Shown here: in pieces, positions 63,395 through 64,000 of the stretch
How the letters are laid out: each line of letters begins with the position of its first letter
Numbering within the stretch: the stretch's first letter is position 1
Source of the DNA: Gilliamella sp. ESL0441
Lineage (GTDB): Bacteria; Pseudomonadota; Gammaproteobacteria; Enterobacterales; Orbaceae
Assembly (NCBI RefSeq): GCF_019469185.1
Contig: NZ_CP048264.1
Location: 2,108,001-2,172,000 of the forward strand
Direction: 5' to 3'
DNA length: 64,000 bases
Program-made: the position numbers and the translations under genes
Notes under the pieces: model-generated
Told to the model about the DNA's origin: nothing
The model's input: the letters and a program-made list of their open reading frames with translations, nothing else
Databases searched by the model: none

Positions 63395-63426
63395 TTTCGT
63401 CGATACTTTATTTTGTATCGACGAAA
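63395..63426 (+). terminator. Hairpin after degQ
   Basis: 12-bp perfect stem TTTCGTCGATAC / GTATCGACGAAA with an 8-nt T-rich loop, 20 nt after the degQ stop. Followed by ATTATC, so termination may be partial before degS. Confidence 0.65.
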
Positions 63427-63496
63427 ATTATCAATATTTATAATTCTGTTGGATGTGTTAAAATTCCCTCATCACTTTTTTATCATTTGAAAAATT

Positions 63497-64000
63497 ATGC
63501 TCAAAAAAATCTTATGGCCCATATTGATTGGAACTGTTTTAGCCATTGTTCTATTGATAATTTTTCCTACTTTACGCAATGGTACCCAATCAAATTTTTC
63601 AAGATCAATTTTTGATAATGAACCCATAAGTTATTCAGATGCAGTAAAAGCTGCCGCTCCTGCTGTTGTTAATATTTACAGCCGTTCAGTTAATGCGATG
63701 TCTCAACAATCAGCAAGCAATCCGATTACGCCTTTAGGTTCTGGTGTGATTATGAGCAATAAAGGCTATATCATTACAAATTATCATGTAGTAGATGGCG
63801 CAGAACAAATTATTGTAGCGCTACAAGATGGTCGAATTTTTGAAGCCCTATCAGTAGGCTCAGATAAGTTAGTTGATATTGCTGTATTAAAAATAGAAGC
63901 AATGAATATTCCAACTATTCGAATTAATTCTAAACGTGAACCTAAAATTGGTGATGTCGTTTTAGCCATTGGCAATCCATATAATATCGGACAAACCATT
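63497..64000 (+). CDS. degS: DegS, site-1 protease of the sigma-E response, 3' end outside window
   Basis: 168 codons from the ATG at 63497, open to the last base. An N-terminal transmembrane anchor (LWPILIGTVLAIVLLIIFP) without a cleavage site is followed by the HtrA protease domain, with His97 (TNYHVV) and Asp127 (VDIAVLK); the catalytic serine lies beyond the window. DegS senses misfolded porin C-termini through one PDZ domain and cuts RseA to free sigma-E. The anchor and position after degQ distinguish it from DegQ. Confidence 0.93.
   Translation, partial: MLKKILWPILIGTVLAIVLLIIFPTLRNGTQSNFSRSIFDNEPISYSDAVKAAAPAVVNIYSRSVNAMSQQSASNPITPLGSGVIMSNKGYIITNYHVVDGAEQIIVALQDGRIFEALSVGSDKLVDIAVLKIEAMNIPTIRINSKREPKIGDVVLAIGNPYNIGQTI

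Noticed and set aside
63388..63615. 75-codon plus-strand ORF after degQ
   Set aside because: It overlaps the degQ 3' hairpin and the degS start in another frame. degS is clearly the real gene.

Overview
The window looks like chromosome of an AT-rich gammaproteobacterium. Housekeeping protein sequences and gene orders resemble the Enterobacterales/Pasteurellaceae side of the class: recA-recX-alaS-csrA-tRNA-Ser-tRNA-Arg, focA-pflB with pflA nearby, yggX-mltC, zapG-degQ-degS, pqiABC. The very low GC, a DciA-type (DUF721) helicase loader, large exoproteins and a VgrG island would fit an insect-gut Orbaceae member (Gilliamella/Frischella-like). That placement is inference from memory, not a search.

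Layout. 1-11167 is a two-partner-secretion (TPS) locus read leftward: one FhaC/ShlB-type transporter (tpsB) followed by three tandem paralogous TpsA exoproteins, the last cut by the window edge. 11366-13700 is a folate operon, pabA and a pabB-pabC fusion. 13744-17228 is pqiABC (inter-membrane lipid transport), divergent from an SOS-controlled recA at 17778. 17778-23000 is the conserved recA-recX-alaS-csrA block, ending in tRNA-Ser(GCT), two identical tRNA-Arg(ACG) and one tRNA-Arg(TCG). 23264-26390 holds a small DUF4190 membrane protein, serS and a RarD-like permease. 26439-32278 is the anaerobic pyruvate formate-lyase group (pflA, pflB, focA) with a TerC/Alx-type membrane protein inserted.

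32660-46086 is the most striking locus: a large outer-membrane beta-barrel gene translationally coupled (TAATG) to a 3,292-residue exoprotein of about 23 SdrD-B/Cna-B-like modules plus a DUF11 domain. I read it as a two-gene surface system, possibly barrel-anchored. 46487-51259 returns to core genes: mltC, yggX, argD (behind a textbook tandem ARG-box operator), engB, srkA and a GIY-YIG protein. 51495-52968 has an RfaY-like LPS kinase and an unknown lipoprotein. 53191-60317 is a type VI secretion cargo operon: vgrG, a multidomain M23 peptidase effector and a secreted candidate immunity protein. 60999-64000 is dciA, zapG, degQ and the start of degS.

Together, three separate cell-surface/contact systems (TPS, SdrB-barrel, VgrG cargo) are set between ordinary core genes. 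The barrel gene and the vgrG core are visibly richer in GC than their partners. No insertion sequence, integrase, rRNA or CRISPR array was seen. Many genes are followed by perfect hairpins, only some of which have a T tract.
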